From NCBI RefSeq assembly GCF_003286085.1, contig NW_020825706.1:4526001-4590000 (forward strand): DNA of 64,000 nucleotides, given 5' to 3'. The stretch is from Drosophila persimilis (lineage: Eukaryota; Arthropoda; Insecta; Diptera; Drosophilidae). The notes beneath the pieces were generated by a model that made no database searches, was not told where the DNA came from, and saw only the letters and a program-made list of their open reading frames with translations. This document shows positions 23,101 through 34,381 of this stretch, piece by piece. Made by a program: the position numbers and the translations under genes. The number at the start of each line of letters is the position of its first letter. Position 1 is the stretch's first letter.

Positions 23101-24074
23101 GATTTACCGCCGGCTAAAAATACTTTTTGATTATCTTCCGTGAACGACACAAAGCGTTCCTTGTCACAACATAGATGCGCCGTTGCGCCACTGTCTATGC
23201 ACCATGCATTTAACATCTGGTCATTCGGCTTAGCTAAACTTAGGATTGGTACATATTTTTCTGGTTCCACTTTGTCATATTCGGTTACGCAAAGCATTGT
23301 ACCCAATCTTTCCCCGCTTTTACTGTTTGCGCCCTTGTTGTTTGCTCCTTCCTGCTTGCTTTTAGCACGGCATTCCGATTTAAAATGGCCTTCCTTTCCG
23401 CACTTAAAACACTTTTTGCCCTTCTTAAAGTTTTTCTTAAAATTGTTGTTGTCATAACTGACGTGTAGTTCCGCGCTACTTGTAATTTCCTTGCTAATGC
23501 TATCTTCCTGCCTATTCGCTTCTTCAGAAATTTTTATTTTTAGCATGCTCAAGCTCGGCAAATCATCTCGCGTCTCAATCGCAACAACAAAACTTTCATA
23601 CGATTTAGGCAAACCATTTAGCAACACAACTGATAAGATCTTTTCATCAACCTTTATGTTGACCTCTGCTAAAGCCTCGTGTACCACCTGGAATTTCCGC
23701 AAATATTCCTGTGCACTTATACCATCCGACATTTTTAACGTCAACAATTGTTTAATTAAAAACACTACCCTTGCTGGTCCGCTTGGCCTGTGAATTTTAT
23801 TTAGCTTTTGCCATGCCTGTGACGACGATACACAATTTTTAATATTGTTTAGTTGGGTTGATTTAACACAAAATAAAATTGACGCCAACGCCTTTTGATC
23901 CTTTAGTTCAAAAGGTGCACGTTGCTCACTTGTTGCACTTTCACTAAGCTCAATTTTACCACTGACGATTGGCCACAAATCATTTTGTATGAGAACACTT
24001 CTCATCAAAACTTCCCATGTGCTATAATTGTTTTCGTCCAGTTTCTCAATATTGAAATTCATATTTCCACTCAT
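20145..24074 (-). CDS. copia Gag-Pol polyprotein, intact
   Basis: A single 1309-residue frame starting at ATG (24074). Residues 1-205 are a copia-type Gag domain with a CCHC zinc knuckle at 222-235 (CFKCGKEGHFKSEC). The aspartic protease active site is DSGA at 294-297. Integrase follows with a zinc domain (H420 to C456), then D483, D546 and E582 (a D,D35E spacing), and ends in two GRP-containing basic motifs (763-780) resembling AT-hooks. Reverse transcriptase shows MDVVTAYLNGELEDEVFM (907 on), SIYGLKQSGRVWN and catalytic YVDD (991-994). RNase H shows D1158, E1199 and D1236. The protein would act in cytoplasmic virus-like particles and then in nuclear integration. Order (IN before RT) and length are typical of Ty1/copia. 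No stop, frameshift or missing catalytic residue was found. Confidence 0.96.
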   Translation of the reverse strand: MSGNMNFNIEKLDENNYSTWEVLMRSVLIQNDLWPIVSGKIELSESATSEQRAPFELKDQKALASILFCVKSTQLNNIKNCVSSSQAWQKLNKIHRPSGPARVVFLIKQLLTLKMSDGISAQEYLRKFQVVHEALAEVNIKVDEKILSVVLLNGLPKSYESFVVAIETRDDLPSLSMLKIKISEEANRQEDSISKEITSSAELHVSYDNNNFKKNFKKGKKCFKCGKEGHFKSECRAKSKQEGANNKGANSKSGERLGTMLCVTEYDKVEPEKYVPILSLAKPNDQMLNAWCIDSGATAHLCCDKERFVSFTEDNQKVFLAGGKSLIAEGHGTVQVKFGDRSVTMENVILVPDLQYNFISVTKLLKHGKKVVFEKNQAMIFENGKIVIKAHLENGLFMVQDNQEKCMNIVNVEADAFKWHNRFGHVHFDALKEMVNKEMVIGLKGIYKPKQVCATCAKSKICVQPFQSSTNRSKGVLDLIHTDVCGPMQKQSMGGNRYFATFIDDCSRYVSVSFLKTKDQVFEAFKEFKSQVECQTGRKVKVLRSDNGREYISNVFDNYLNQNGIKRNFTVPYTPQQNGVAERANRTLVEMARSMLLHAGLSECYWAEAIRTATYLRNRVASSCLSGVTPFEIWTGRKPVVSHLRVFGSVAIALDKTKKSKFAQKGLEYIMVGYSDTAKAYRLVSKETRKLVESRDVIFVEPEGGKLDASCSNDISSIEVQQNQNAEPEMDSEQFKDPENEPENQEEIRSSNDILVIPEPIRGPGRPTIVRTGKPGRPRKQYHMLNAILAADVQVPQNYAQAERSTEGEIWKASMKDEYESLVKNGTWSLTKLPSGKKSIGCRWVYAVKSNPDGSVNRLKSRLVAKGCSQRYGIDYKETFAPVVRHATIRLIIALAVEHGLHLHQMDVVTAYLNGELEDEVFMRQPEGFISEVHPNHVLRLHKSIYGLKQSGRVWNSTLDATLRRIGFIPTVNEPCLYRKPGKNMCLIAVYVDDIILACKDLDDISDIKIKIAAEFDVVDIGPMQYFLGIEVKREGSTGAISISQRKYIRELLEQYNLKDCRQTSTPLEAGYQVACNKEDCRRVDITSFQKLIGELSYLAVMTRPDIAHSVNKLAQRNKDPHSEHEAAAKHILRYLAKTIDWEICYTKQGKAIECFVDADWASDMTNRKSFTGYVCMLAGGAVSWESRKQSTVALSSTEAEYIALSSAAKEAIYFRSLLIDLKLISKESAIQMYGDNIGAQQLARNPMFHARTKHIDVKIHHIREVLKRGEVNIAYLPTDEMIADVLTKNLAKVKHHKFVFAFGLKDRL

Positions 24075-24599
24075 TTTTTATACTTATTGTCCCACAGTGC
24101 AAAATTTGTAACTGTCGATCGTCTCATGCACAAAGCAACTACGACGACAATACTGTTGTCCGTGTCTTTCTTTTGTTTTTTTCGTTTTCTTTTAAGTATC
24201 CCCCCGAGTTGCTATTTACACACACACACTCGCGATTTTCTATGCCTTGGTATACACACTTTTGGGTATACACACTCGCCGTTTTGTGCGGCTTGGCATA
24301 CGCACTTTTTGGTATACACACTTGAGTCTCCGTTCGCTTTTGTGTTTCTTGATCCGTTGGGACTGCTTTATTTTGGACTTTAAACCACGGCAACGGTCCG
24401 ATTCGCTGCAAAATTCTAATCAAAAAACACAATGCGAATCTCCGTTGAATTTGTTCAACTTGTTCTTTTGCCTTTCTATGTACACACATAACCCCAATGA
24501 GTCTATGCCATTTTTTTTAGCACTGCTTTTCACTAAGCACCAAACAATGTTTATTGTTTCTCACTGTTTCTGTTTTATACTGTTTCTGGGTGAATTGGT
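24075..24599 (-). other. copia-1 leader (5' untranslated)
   Basis: About 525 bp lie between the primer site and the Gag-Pol ATG. A motif GGTATACACACT or a near copy recurs four times within 24247-24322 (near 24249, 24264, 24294 and 24311). Each holds GTATAC or a close variant, a six-base palindrome. No upstream gene is evident. The repeats could be packaging, dimerisation or promoter elements, but nothing in the sequence decides this. Confidence 0.6.
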
Positions 24600-24615
24600 G
24601 TCTGGGCCCATAACC
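24600..24615 (-). other. copia-1 primer-binding site (initiator Met tRNA fragment)
   Basis: In element sense GGTTATGGGCCCAGAC starts at the first base after the 5' LTR. Drosophila copia uses the same GGTTATGGGCCCAG-type site, complementary to an internal (anticodon-arm) part of initiator Met tRNA, so a half-tRNA primer is inferred. Confidence 0.8.
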
Positions 24616-24819
24616 TGTTAAAGTTATTTTATTTGTAAGACAGCAGAATATCAGTATACAGAATTATATGTGCTTCCGAGTAACATACGCAAGAGAGAGA
24701 CACCGAAAAGGGAACATCGATATACAGAATATCGATATGAGAACATCGATATGCAGCAGGGCACATGCGCAGTGTTGTTACAGATCAATATCTAATTATC
24801 GTGGCGGTCACTTTGAACA
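24616..24819 (-). repeat. copia-1 5' LTR
   Basis: 204 bp, identical by eye to the copy at 19869-20072, including the three ATCGATAT motifs (about 24716-24752) and the AATAAA signal (24628-24633 on the plus strand as TTTATT). As the 5' LTR it should hold the promoter. Confidence 0.96.
24716..24752. promoter_or_regulatory. Triple ATCGATAT cluster in copia-1 5' LTR
   Basis: Same three-motif cluster as in the 3' LTR, here upstream of the leader in the promoter-bearing LTR. DREF or BEAF-32 recognition is plausible in a fly but not shown. Confidence 0.55.
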
Positions 24820-27800
24820 TATCCGCTGGCGGAAAACTTTTCTCCAGAGGGGGAAATTTATAGCCCCTGCCGGAAAACTTATCTCCGCTGACGAAATACG
24901 TTTCTCCGCCGGCAGAAAACATATCTCCGCTGGCAGAACATTTACCTCCGGCGGCGGGAAATTTATATCCCCGGCTTGACAACTTATCTCTGCTAACGAA
25001 ATACGTCTCTCCGCTGGCGGAAAACTTATTTCCGGTGGCGGGAAATATATATCCCCTGCCGGACAACTTATCTCTGCTGACGAAATACGTCTCTCCGCTG
25101 GCGGAAAACTTATTTCCGGTGCCGGAAAATCTATATCCCCTGCCGGACAACTTATCTCTGCTGACGAAATATGTCTCTACGCTGGCAGAAAACTTATCTC
25201 CGGCGGAGGGAAATTTATATCCCCTGCCGGACAACTTATCTCTGCTGACAAAATACGTCTCTCCGGTGGCAGAAAACTTATCTCCGGTGGCGGGAAATTT
25301 ATATCCCCTGCCGGACAACTTATCTCTGCTGACAAAATACGTCTCTCCACTGGCGGAAAACATAACTCCGGTGGCCGGAAATTTATAGCCGCTGGCGGAA
25401 AACTTTTCTCCAGAGGCGGAAATTTATAGCCCCTGCCGGACAACTTATCTCTGCTGACAAAATACGTCTCTCCGGTGGCGGAAAACTTATCTCCGGTGGC
25501 GGGAAATTTATATCCCCTGCCGGACAACTTATCTCTGCTGACAAAATACATCTCTCCGCTGGCGGAAAACTTATCTCCGGTGGCGGGAAATTTATATCCC
25601 CTGCCGGACAACTTTTCTCTCCGCTGGCGGAAAACTTATCTCCGGCGGCGTGAAATCTATATTCCCTGCCAGACAACTTATCTCTGCTGACGAAATACGT
25701 CTCTCCGCTGGCGGAAAACTTATTTCCGGTGGCGGGAAATATATATCCCCTGCCGGACAACTTATCTCTGCCGACGAAATACGTCTCTCCGCTGGCGGAA
25801 AACTTATTTCCGGTGGCGGGAAATATATATCCCCTGCCGGACAACTTATCTCTGCTGACGAAATACGTCTCTCCGCTGGCGGAAAACTTATTTCCGGTGC
25901 CGGAAAATCGATATCCCCTGCCGGACAACTTATCTCTGCTGACAAAATACGTCTCTCCGGTGGCGGAAAACTTATCTCCGGTGGCGGGAAATTTATATCC
26001 CCTGCCGGACAACTTATCTCTGCTGACGAAATACGTCTCTCCGCTGGCAGAAAACTTATCTCCGGTGGCGGGAAATTTCTATCCGCTGGTGGAAATTCTC
26101 CAGAGGGTGAAATTTATAGCCCCTGCCGGACAACTTATCTCCGCTGACGAACAACGTTTCTCCGCCGGCAGAAAACTTATCTCCGCTGGCAGAACATTTA
26201 CCTCCGGCGGCGGGAAATTTATATCCCCGGCTTGACAACTTATCTCTGCTAACGAAATACGTCTCTCCGCTGGCGGTAAACTTATTTCCGGTGGCGGGAA
26301 ATATATATCCCCTGCCGGACAACTTATCTCTGCTGACGAAATACGTCTCTCCGCTGGCGGAAAACTTATTTCCGGTGCCGGAAAATCTATATCCCCTGCC
26401 GGACAACTTATCTCTGCTGACGAAATATGTCTCTACGCTGGCAGAAAACTTATCTCCGGCGGAGGGAAATTTATATCCCCTGCCGGACAACTTATCTCTG
26501 CTGACAAAATACGTCTCTCCGGTGGCGGAAAACTTATCTCCGGTGGCGGGAAATTTATATCCCCTGGCGGACAACTTATCTCTGCTGACAAAATACGTCT
26601 CTCCGCTGGCAGAAAACTTAACTCCGGTGGCGGGAAATATATATCCCCTGCCGGACAACTTATCTCTGCTGACGAAATACGTCTCTCCGCTGGCGGAAAA
26701 CTTATTTCCGGTGGCGGGAAATATATATCCCCTGCCGGACAACTTATTTCTGCTGACGAAATACGTCTCTCCGCTGGCGGAAAACTTATTTCCGGTGCCG
26801 GAAAATCTATATCCCCTGCCGGACAACTTATCTCTGCTGTCGAAATACGTCTCTCCGCTGGCAGAAAACTTATCTCCGGTGGCGGGAAATTTCTATCCGC
26901 TGGCGGAAAACTTTTCTCCAGAGGGGGAAATTTATAGCCCCTGCCGGACAACTTATCTCCGCTGACGAACTACGTTTCTCCGCCGGCAGAAAACTTATCT
27001 CCGCTGGCAGAACATTTACCCCCGGCGGCGGGAAATTTATATCCCCGGCTTGAAAACTTATTTCTGCTAACGAAATACGTCTCTCCGCTGGCGGAAAACT
27101 TATTTCCGGTGGCGGGAAATATATATCCCCTGCCGGACAACTTATCTCTGCTGACGAAATACGTCTCTCCGCTGGCGGAAAACTTATTTCCGGTGCCGGA
27201 AAATCTATATCCCCTGCCGGACAACTTATCTCTGCTGACGAAATATGTCTCTACGCTGGCAGAAAACTTATCTCCGCTGGCAGAACATTTACCTCCGGTG
27301 GCGGGAAATTTATATCCCCTGCCGGACAACTTATCTCTGCTGACGAAATACGTCTCTCCGGTGGCGGAAAACTTATCTCCGGTGGCGGGAAATTTATATC
27401 CCCTGCCGGACAACTTATCTCTGCTGACAAAATACGTCTCTCCGCTGGCAGAAAACTTAACTCCGGTGGCGGGAAATTTATATCCGCTGGCGGAAAACTT
27501 TTCTCCAGAGGGGGAAATTTATAGCCCCTGCCGGACAACTTATCTCTGCTGACAAAATACGTCTCTCCGGTGGCGGAAAACTTATCTCCGGTGGCGGGAA
27601 ATTTATATCCCCTGCCGGACGACTTATCTCTGCTGACAAAATACATCTCTCCGCTGGCGGAAAACTTATCTGCGGTAGCGGGAAATTTATATCCGCTGGC
27701 GGAAAACTTTTCTCCGCTGACAGACATCTTATATTATCTTATCTCTGCTGACAAAATACGTCTCTCCGCTGGCAGAAAACTTTTCTCCGATGGCGGGAAA

Positions 27801-30800
27801 TTTATATCCCCTGCCGGACAACTTTTCTCTGCTGACAAAATACGTCTCTCCGCTGGCAGAAAACTTATCTCCAGCGGCGGGAATTTTATATCCCCGGCCT
27901 GACAACTTATCTCTGCTAACGAAATACGTCTCTCCGCTGGCGGAAAACTTATTTCCGGTGGCGGGAATTATATATCCACTGCCGGACAACTTATCTCTGC
28001 TGACAAAATACATCTCTCCGCTGGCGGAAAACTTATCTGCGGTAGCGGGAAATTTATATCCGCTGGCGGAAAACTTTTCTCCGCTGACAGACATCTTATC
28101 TTATCTTATCTCTGCTGACAAAATACGTCTCTCCGGTGGCGGAAAACTTATCTCCCGTGGTGGGAAATTTATATCCCCTGCCGGACAACTTATCTCTGCT
28201 GACAAAATACGTCTCTCCGCTGGCAGAAAACTTAACTCCGGTGGCGGGAAATTTATATCCGCTGGCGGAAAACTTTTCTCCAGAGGGGGAAATTTATAGC
28301 CCCTGCCGGACAACTTATCTCTGCTGACAAAATACGTCTCTCCGTTGGCGGAAAACTTATTTCCGGTGGCGGGAAATATATATCCCCTGCCGGACAACTT
28401 ATCTCTGCTGACGAAATACGTCTCTCCGCTGGCGGAAAACTTATTTCCGGTGGCGGGAAATATATATCCCCTGCCGGACAACTTATCTCTGCTGACGAAA
28501 TACGTCTCTCCGCTGGCGGAAAACTTATTTCCGGTGCCGGAAAATCTATATCCCCTGCCGGACAACTTATCTCTGCTGACGAAATATGTCTCTCCGCTGG
28601 CGGAAAACTTATCTCCGGTGGCGGGAAATTTATATCCCCTGCCGGACAACTTTTCTCTCCGCTGGCGGAAAACTTATCTCCGGCGGCGTGAAATCTATAT
28701 TCCCTGCCAGACAACTTATCTCTGCTGACGAAATACGTCTCTCCGCTGGCAGAAAACTTATCTCCGGTGGCGGGAAATTTCTATCCGCTGGCGGAAAACT
28801 TTTCTCCAGAGGGGGAAATTTATAGCCCCTGCCGGACAACTTATCTCCGCTGACGAACTACGTTTCTCCGCCGGCAGAAAACTTATCTCCGCTGGCAGAA
28901 CATTTACCTCCGGCGGCGGGAAATTTATATCCCCGGCTTGACAACTTATCTCTGCTAACGAAATACGTCTCTCTGCTGGCGGAAAACTTATTTCCGGTGG
29001 CGGGAAATATATATCCCCTGCCGGACAACTTATCTCTGCTGACGAAATATGTCTCTCCGCTGGCGGAAAACTTATCTCCGGTGGCGGGAAATTTATATCC
29101 CCTGCCGGACAACTTTTCTCTCCGCTGGCGGAAAACTTATCTCCGGCGGCGTGAAATCTATATTCCCTGCCAGACAACTTATCTCTGCTGACGAAATACG
29201 TCTCTCCGCTGGCAGAAAACTTATCTCCGGTGGCGGGAAATTTCTATCCGCTGGCGGAAAACTTTTCTCCAGAGGGGGAAATTTATAGCCCCTGCCGGAC
29301 AACTTATCTCCGCTGACGAACTACGTTTCTCCGCCGGCAGAAAACTTATCTCCGCTGGCAGAACATTTACCTCCGGCGGCGGGAAATTTATATCCCCGGG
29401 TTGACAACTTATTTCTGCTAACGAAATACGTCTCCCCGCTGGCGGAAAACTTATTTCCGGTGGCGGGAAATTTATATCCCCTGCCGGACAACTTATCTCT
29501 GCTGACGAAATACGTCTCTCCGCTGGCGAAAAACTTATTTCCGGTGCCGGAAAATCTATATCCCCTGCCGGACAACTTATCTCTGCTGACGAAATATGTC
29601 TCTACGCTGGCAGTAAACTTATCTCCGGCGGAGGGAAATTTATATCCCCTGCCGGACAACTTATCTCTGCTGACAAAATACGTCTCTCCGGTGGCGGAAA
29701 ACTTATCTCCGGTGGCGGGAAATTTATATCCCCTGCCGGACAACTTATCTCTGCTGACAAAATACGTCTCTCCGGTGGCAGAAAACTTTTCTCCGATGGC
29801 GGGAAATTTATATCCCCTGCCGGACAACTTTTCTCTGCTGACAAAATACGTCTCTCCGCTGGCGGAAAACTTATCTCCGGTGGCGGGAAATTTATATCCC
29901 CTGCCGGACAACTTATCTCTGCTGACAAAATACGTCTCTCCGGTGGCAGAAAACTTATTTCCGATGCCGGAAAATCTATATCCCCTGTCGGACAACTTAT
30001 CTCTGCTGACGAAATATGTCTCTCCGCTGGCGGAAAACTTATCTCCGGTGGCGGGAAATTTGTATCCCCTGCCGGACAACTTTTCTCTCCGCTGGCGGAA
30101 AACTTATCTCCGGCGGCGTGAAATCTATATTCCCTGCCAGACAACTTATCTCTGCTGACGAAATACGTCTCTCCGCTGGCAGAAAACTTATCTCCGGTGG
30201 CGGGACATTTCTATCCGCTGGCGGAAAACTTTTCTCCAGAGGGGGAAATTTATAGCCCCTGCCGGACAACTTATCTCCGCTGACGAACTACGTTTCTCCG
30301 CCGGCAGAAAACTTATCTCCGCTGGCAGAACATTTACCTCCGGCGGCGGGAAATTTATATCCCCGGGTTGACAACTTATTTCTGCTAACGAAATACGTCT
30401 CCCCGCTGGCGGAAAACTTATTTCCGGTGGCGGGAAATTTATATCCCCTGCCGGACAACTTATCTCTGCTGACGAAATACGTCTCTCCGCTGGCGAAAAA
30501 CTTATTTCCGGTGCCGGAAAATCTATATCCCCTGCCGGACAACTTATCTCTGCTGACGAAATATGTCTCTACGCTGGCAGAAAACTTATCTCCGGCGGAG
30601 GGAAATTTATATCCCCTGCCGGACAACTTATCTCTGCTGACAAAATACGTCTCTCCGGTGGCGGAAAACTTATCTCCGGTGGCGGGAAATTTATATCCCC
30701 TGCCGGACAACTTATCTCTGCTGACAAAATACGTCTCTCCGGTGGCAGAAAACTTTTCTCCGATGGCGGGAAATTTATATCCCCTGCCGGACAACTTTTC

Positions 30801-31754
30801 TCTGCTGACAAAATACGTCTCTCCGCTGGCGGAAAACTTATCTCCGGTGGCGGGAAATTTATATCCCCTGCCGGACAACTTATCTCTGCTGACAAAATAC
30901 GTCTCTCCGGTGGCAGAAAACTTTTCTCCGATGGCGGGAAATTTATATCCCCTGCCGGACAACTTTTCTCTGCTGACAAAATACGTCTCTCCGCTGGCGG
31001 AAAACTTATCTGCGGTAGCGGGAAATTTATATCCGCTGGCGGAAAATTTTTCTCCGCTGACAGACATCTTATCTTATCTTATCTCTGCTGACAAAATACG
31101 TTTCTCCGCTGGCAGAAAACTTTTCTCCGATGGCGGGAAATTTATATCCCCTGCCGGACAACTTTTCTCTGCTGACAAAATACGTCTCTCCGCTGGCAGA
31201 AAACTTATCTCCGGCGGCGGGAAATTTATTTCCCCGGCCTGACAACTTCTCTCTGCTAACGAAATACGTCTCTCCGCTAGCGGAAAACTTATTTCCGGTG
31301 GCGGGAAATATATATCCCCTGCCGGACAACTTATCTCTGCTGACGAAATACGTCTCTCCGCTGGCGGAAAACTTATTTCCGATGCCGGAAAATCTATATC
31401 CCCTGTCGGACAACTTATCTCTGCTGACAAAATACATCTCTCCGCTGGCGGAAAACTTATCTGCGGAAGCGGGAAATTTATATCCCCTGCCGGACAACTT
31501 TTCTCTCCGCTGGCAGAAAACTTAACTCCGGTGGCGGGAAATTTATATCCGCTGGCGGAAAACTTTTCTCCAAAGGGGGAAATTTATAGCCCCTGCCGGA
31601 CAACTTATCTCTGCTGACAAAATACGTCTCTCCGTTGGCGGAAAACTTATTTCCGGTGGCGGGAAATATATATCCCCTGCCGGACAACTTATCTCTGCTG
31701 ACGAAATACGTCTCTCCGCTGGCAGTAAACTTATCTCCGGTGGCGGGAAATATA
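24820..31754. repeat. 21-bp/84-bp satellite array, block 5
   Basis: About 6.9 kb of regular satellite starting with the second TATCC of copia-1 and ending at TATA (31751-31754), the target duplication of gypsy-1. Units with GGTGCCGGAAAATCTAT, GGTGGCGGGAAATATATAT and the GAGGGGG 20-mer alternate. Long open frames on both strands (for example 30427-31242 + and 30288-31067 -) cover the same DNA and are period artefacts. Confidence 0.95.
28990..30930. repeat. Two tandem copies of a 967-bp satellite segment
   Basis: The order of variant units in about 28990-29960 recurs 967 bp further on (for example 29460 matches 30427 and 29302 matches 30269). A smaller 463-bp repeat precedes it (28586 matches 29049). 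Edges are approximate. Confidence 0.75.
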
Positions 31755-32043
31755 TGTAAGATTAATATTAAAGTATCGTTTATTAATAATGTTTTGATCG
31801 AAAAAGAGTACAAAGTGTTTGATTTAAGATGTGCAATTAATGATTCTGTTCTTCCGACTTTTTGTTCAACTTTCTGCTTCTACTTCCAACAACCGACTCC
31901 CATATCGATAACCCCTTATCGGCTAGGTCTTTTAAACATCGGTTAAGTCTGGTTATATCGGTTAGGTCTTATCGATGGTATCTTAAGTTCAAATGTTAAT
32001 TTAGATGGGATAGTGTTAACTGCTTGATACACTGTCCTTTACA
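31755..32043 (-). repeat. gypsy-1 3' LTR
   Basis: 289 bp, TGTAAAGGACAG to AATCTTACA in element sense. It contains TATCGATA and a CATCGATAAG motif. The pol stop codon TAA is formed by LTR bases 3-5, so coding sequence runs into the LTR. Confidence 0.95.
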
Positions 32044-34381
32044 TTCGGCCCTCCTGCTCATCTTCATCTGTCCCAGATGATAATATATCCTCGTTCTCTG
32101 AGAAAAAACGCCATAGCTTCATATTGTCACTGCTCGTTGCGGTGATGTTTGGCCCCTCGACTTGAGCAACCTTTCTGACGTCGTAGCGACCGTTCCGCCT
32201 TACCTTGGTGACTTCATATGGGCCTAGATACTCGCTGGCCAACTTGCGTCCTGCGACGAACTGCGTCCTCTTGATCGCGACCATGTCTCCTAGTCTGTAG
32301 CCGTGCTCAGGTCGTCGTTTTTTATCATAATTGCGCTTGTACACCTCTTGCGCCTTCTCAATGTTTTGTTTCGCTTGGTCACGCAGTTCTTGGCGCTCGT
32401 TGTTAAACTGCGTAACCAACTCCTCGTTGAGAACCTCCAATAGTCGACTTTCAGCTTGTCTGTGCATCTTTGTCCCAAACATGACCTCGAATGGCGACGA
32501 CTTCAACGTAGAATGCACATGCGAGTTAATCGCCATCTGAACATTTTGCACATGCTTGTACCACTTCGTTGACTCCTGAGCTGAGAGCTTTGCGATGATA
32601 CCCAAAATTGAACGGTTCACCCGCTCAATCTGACCGTTGCCTCTCGCCACACCTGTCGTTGTACACACATGTTCGACTTTGTTCTCGTTGAGAAACTCGC
32701 TGAATGCGTTGGATGTAAACGCTGCTCCTCTGTCGCTGACTATGCGCTTGGGAAAACCAAACAAAAATGACCAATCTCTCAGCCTCTTCACAACTTCTTC
32801 GTGACCTGTTGACTTAGTTGGGAACAGCCACACAAACTTGGAGAATGCATCTACCACAGCAAAAATGTACTTGTATTGCTTGGCTGTCGCATCCATTGGT
32901 CCCAAATGATCAACGTGCAGCGTGTATAGTGGTGTGTCACCCTTGTCAATGCAATGAAGATAGCCTTCTTGTTTGCCCAACTTTTTGCTGAAAATTATAC
33001 AACTGATACAATTAGTAATCAACTTATTTACTTTCCGTTCAAGGTGCGGAATCCAGTATTGCTGCTGAACTGAGTGCATTGTCTTCGCTGTGGAGAAATG
33101 ACCAACTCCATGCGATCCTTGAATGATTTCCCTTTCCATCAGCCTTGGAACCACCAATACGTCATTGCCATTTACAGATTTGAAGAGAAGACCTCCTTTT
33201 AGCTTGTAGTCTTGATATGGGTGCTGCTTCAGGATCTCAACTGTGGCTTTGATGAAATCGTCATCCTGCTGTGCTTTCTTTATCCGAGCTGTTAGCTCCG
33301 TCGTCACGAACATGCATGTCTGCGGAAAACGACTGAGACAGTCCACGTGTCTCATTCTGTCCCCTGGGCGGTGTACTACTTTGAATGTAAAGTCCTCCAT
33401 ATACAGAATCCACTGGGAAACTTCTCTGGGTATATCTGCTTTCGTTGTTGTCTGCTTAAACGCCGCACAGTCAGTGGCAAGATCAACTGCTTTGATCCCC
33501 AACAGGTAGTGACGAAACTTCTTGAGTGCGAGGTATGCAGCTTTGACCTCCAAATAGTAACTGTGACGTTTGGACTCAGCTTGTGTAGTCTTTTTACTCC
33601 AATAGTAAATCGGGTGGAAATTGCCATCAAACTGCTGCAACAAAACTGCTCCGAAACCTTCTTTGGATGCATCCGTGTGGAGTTCCGTTGGCGCTTCACG
33701 TGAGTATAAATGTAATACAGGTGCGATTACAAGCAGATTCTTTAAGGTTTGTAGCGACTGTTGCTCTGCTTCGCCAATGTTGAAAACTGCTTCCTTCCTG
33801 AGTAGATTCGTGAGCGGCCGGGCAACTTGTGCATAGCCAGGGATGAACTTTCTGAAAAAGCCTGTGAGTCCCAGAAATGCTTGAACTGCTTTAATGTCTT
33901 TGGGCGTATCAAACCGACTGACAGCTGCTGTCTTCTCTTTGCCGGGCCAGATTCTCCCGTCCACAATGATATGGCCCAGAAAGCTAATGCGGGGCTGCAT
34001 GAAGCTACATTTCTTCCACTTGATCTTTAGGCCAAACTGCGCAGCTGTCTCCAGAACCAACTTCGTCTTCCTCATGCATACCTCGGGCGACGCGGCGTAA
34101 ATATAGCTTACGAACCGAATGAACGCAGCTGGCGAGTTCTTGAATCCGAAAGGCGCTTTATTAAACTCGAATAATCCCTCCTTTGTGACGAAGGCCGTAT
34201 ACGACTTGGTTTGCTCTTTCATAGGCACATGGAAAAATCCGTTTTCAAGGTCCATTATGGTAAACCACTTAGCCGACTGCAGCTTTTCCAAGACTTCCTC
34301 CATGATCGGGACTGGGAAGCAGTCCAGCAATACCATGCTGTTTAACTTCCTGTAGTCTACGCAAACTCTAAGTGTACCATC
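32039..34381 (-). pseudogene. gypsy-1 Pol: reverse transcriptase, RNase H, integrase; RT active site deleted
   Basis: This frame is open for about 780 codons, starting just after an A7 run (34382-34388) where the gag-protease frame should join. It encodes RT (FTIMDLENGFFHV, FGFKNSPAAF), RNase H (HTDASKEGFGAVLLQ, YLEVKAAYLAL, ATDC), an integrase zinc domain, the integrase core (VDHLGPMD, VSDRGAAF, and GNGQIERVN) and a C-terminal LGPYEV motif. Relative to gypsy-2, 57 bp (19 codons) are missing near 34110, and these include the catalytic YMDD box. The deletion is in frame, so the reading frame looks healthy although polymerase activity must be lost. The stop lies inside the 3' LTR. Confidence 0.9.

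Larger units (their letters stand above)
19869..24819 (-). mobile_element. Complete Ty1/copia LTR retrotransposon (copia-1)
   Basis: A 4951-bp element in minus orientation. It has two 204-bp LTRs identical by eye and a perfect 5-bp target duplication TATCC (19864-19868 and 24820-24824). A primer site lies directly inside the 5' LTR and a purine tract directly inside the 3' LTR. A single uninterrupted gag-pol frame covers most of the interior. Removing the element and one TATCC restores a normal satellite unit. Identical LTRs and an intact frame point to very recent insertion. Whether it is transcribed cannot be seen. Confidence 0.96.

Noticed and set aside
32290..34100. Additional small proteins antisense to or overlapping gypsy-1 pol
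   Set aside because: Shadows of the pol frame; the same shadows recur in gypsy-2 because the sequences are near-identical.
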